DNA from: Bacteroidales bacterium
GTDB taxonomy: Bacteria > Bacteroidota > Bacteroidia > Bacteroidales > JAADJA01
Length of the DNA stretch: 7,446 nt
Direction: 5' to 3'
Assembly: GCA_030635465.1 (NCBI GenBank)
Contig: DAOVYU010000040.1
Location: forward strand, 1 to 7,446
Within the stretch, counting starts at the first letter, position 1, and each line of letters starts with the position of its first letter. Position numbers and translations under genes: made by a program. The notes below the pieces were generated by a model. That model was not told the DNA's origin, searched no databases, and worked only from the letters and a program-made list of their open reading frames with translations. Shown here one piece after another: positions 7,093-7,446 of the stretch.

Positions 7093-7128
7093 AATCAGTT
7101 AACGGTTGAACTTAATCAGTTTACGGTT
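7093..7128 (-). promoter_or_regulatory. Tandem 15-bp direct repeats upstream of promoter, candidate LytTR-type operator
   Basis: Plus-strand AATCAGTTAACGGTT (7093-7107) and AATCAGTTTACGGTT (7114-7128) differ at one base and are 21 bp apart start to start, two helical turns. The nearer copy ends 5 bp from the -33 TTG. Read on the minus strand, the copies contain ACCGTTAAC and ACCGTAAAC. These match 8 and 7 of 9 positions of the LytTR consensus [TA][AC][CA]GTTN[AG][TG]. LytTR regulators usually bind two such boxes with about a 21-bp period just upstream of the promoter. The repeat and its position are plain in the sequence; the regulator family is inference. Confidence 0.55.
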
Positions 7129-7227
7129 AGTGAAATAAGGGCTAGAATAACACCCTTATTTGGAAGGATTTTAAATTTGAAATGTTCAGGATTTATGAAA
7201 GTTTACCAGGTTATTTTCGAAATATAT

Positions 7228-7253
7228 ATGAGCTGACTTTCTAGTCAGCTCAT
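7228..7253. repeat. Perfect 11-bp inverted repeat (hairpin)
   Basis: ATGAGCTGACT (7228-7238), loop TTCT, then AGTCAGCTCAT (7243-7253), with no mismatches. It could be an intrinsic terminator for a minus-strand gene lying beyond the right edge, because an ATATATATTT run follows it on that strand. The tail is not a clean T run, so a terminator call is tentative. A protein-binding palindrome or mobile-repeat end are alternatives. Confidence 0.6.
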
Positions 7254-7255
7254 CC

Positions 7256-7446
7256 TTGAATCAATGAGACTCAAATTTTAAAAACGTAGTGAATTGTCCG
7301 AAGGACTCCTAAGGAGAAATTTGTTAGTCGAATTGATCCCGAGCTTTTGTCGAGGGATCACATGGGCTTTATTCCCCGCCCTTTAGCGCGAATCAACAAA
7401 TAAATTCCGTCAGGATACCCCGCTGCTCTGCGGCGGGGAGTTTCAT
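7256..7446. repeat. Cluster of small palindromes, candidate dispersed intergenic repeat
   Basis: This gene-free stretch holds several palindromes in a row: TTGAATC/GACTCAA (7256-7274, one mismatch), GTCC-gaa-GGAC (7296-7306), CTCC-taa-GGAG (7306-7316), GATCCC/GGGATC with a 13-nt loop (7335-7359), GGGC/GCCC (7364-7381), and a GC-rich hairpin at 7418-7438. AATT (7292-7295 and 7318-7321) can close the two middle hairpins into a small junction. The density of stems and the shift to higher GC near the end are unlike the rest of the window. It resembles REP/MITE-type intergenic repeats, but one copy cannot prove repetition. No ORF of useful length is seen. Confidence 0.5.
7418..7438. repeat. GC-rich REP-like hairpin at window edge
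   Basis: CCCCGC-T-GC pairs with GC-G-GCGGGG, a 9-bp stem with one G-T wobble and a 3-nt TCT loop, in otherwise AT-rich DNA. Its right arm GGCGGGG (7432-7438) can also pair with CCCCGCC at 7374-7380, giving two competing folds. From memory, hairpins of the type ATACCCCGC...GCGGGGAG are scattered between genes in several Bacteroidota genomes, which fits a REP-like element. That recollection was not checked. Confidence 0.5.

Noticed and set aside
7172..7179. Plus-strand TAAATTTG as a promoter
   Set aside because: No TTG about 19 nt upstream and no plus-strand gene downstream.
7393..7446. Minus-strand 17-codon frame starting at the last bases of the window
   Set aside because: It runs through the GC-rich hairpin and has no features; it looks like a chance frame in a repeat.

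Overview
The window looks like a chromosomal stretch from a member of the Bacteroidota, possibly a marine or environmental Bacteroidales, Marinilabiliales or Cytophagales-like lineage. The DNA is AT-rich. Two secreted proteins end in type IX secretion (T9SS) type A sorting domains (IYPNP start, K-L-V/I-I-x-K end), a system confined to this phylum. Two promoters match TTG-N19-TAnnTTTG exactly, and the gene starts are preceded by A-rich leaders rather than strong Shine-Dalgarno sites. The genus cannot be read from the sequence.

Left part (1-1867): uracil-DNA glycosylase (ung) lies on the minus strand. A 131-nt intergenic region carries divergent promoters that share the same upstream element zone. 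On the plus strand follow a 42-residue lipoprotein with a CPAYG motif (840-968), an AT-rich hairpin, and a 252-residue probable outer-membrane beta-barrel protein (1079-1837). A bidirectional terminator hairpin (1836-1867) separates this part from the convergent genes to its right.

Middle part (1890-6849): two minus-strand genes separated by 43 nt form a probable operon. The first transcribed encodes a 1141-residue BNR/sortilin-like beta-propeller protein. The second encodes a 496-residue protein of four fibronectin-III-like repeats. Both have N-terminal signal peptides and C-terminal T9SS tails, so both should cross the outer membrane and end up on the surface or outside. The second gene is best started at ATG 3380 rather than at the adjacent GTG 3383.

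Right part (6850-7446): no protein gene is seen. The operon has a perfect-consensus promoter at 7058-7087, a leader of about 200 nt beginning with a stem-loop, and, immediately upstream of the -33 element, two 15-bp direct repeats (14/15 identical) with a 21-bp period. That layout resembles a LytTR-type response regulator operator and is the most testable new observation here. Beyond it come a perfect 11-bp hairpin and a run of small palindromes ending in a GC-rich hairpin at the window edge. This has the look of a structured dispersed intergenic repeat.

I found no CRISPR array, tRNA, rRNA or transposase.
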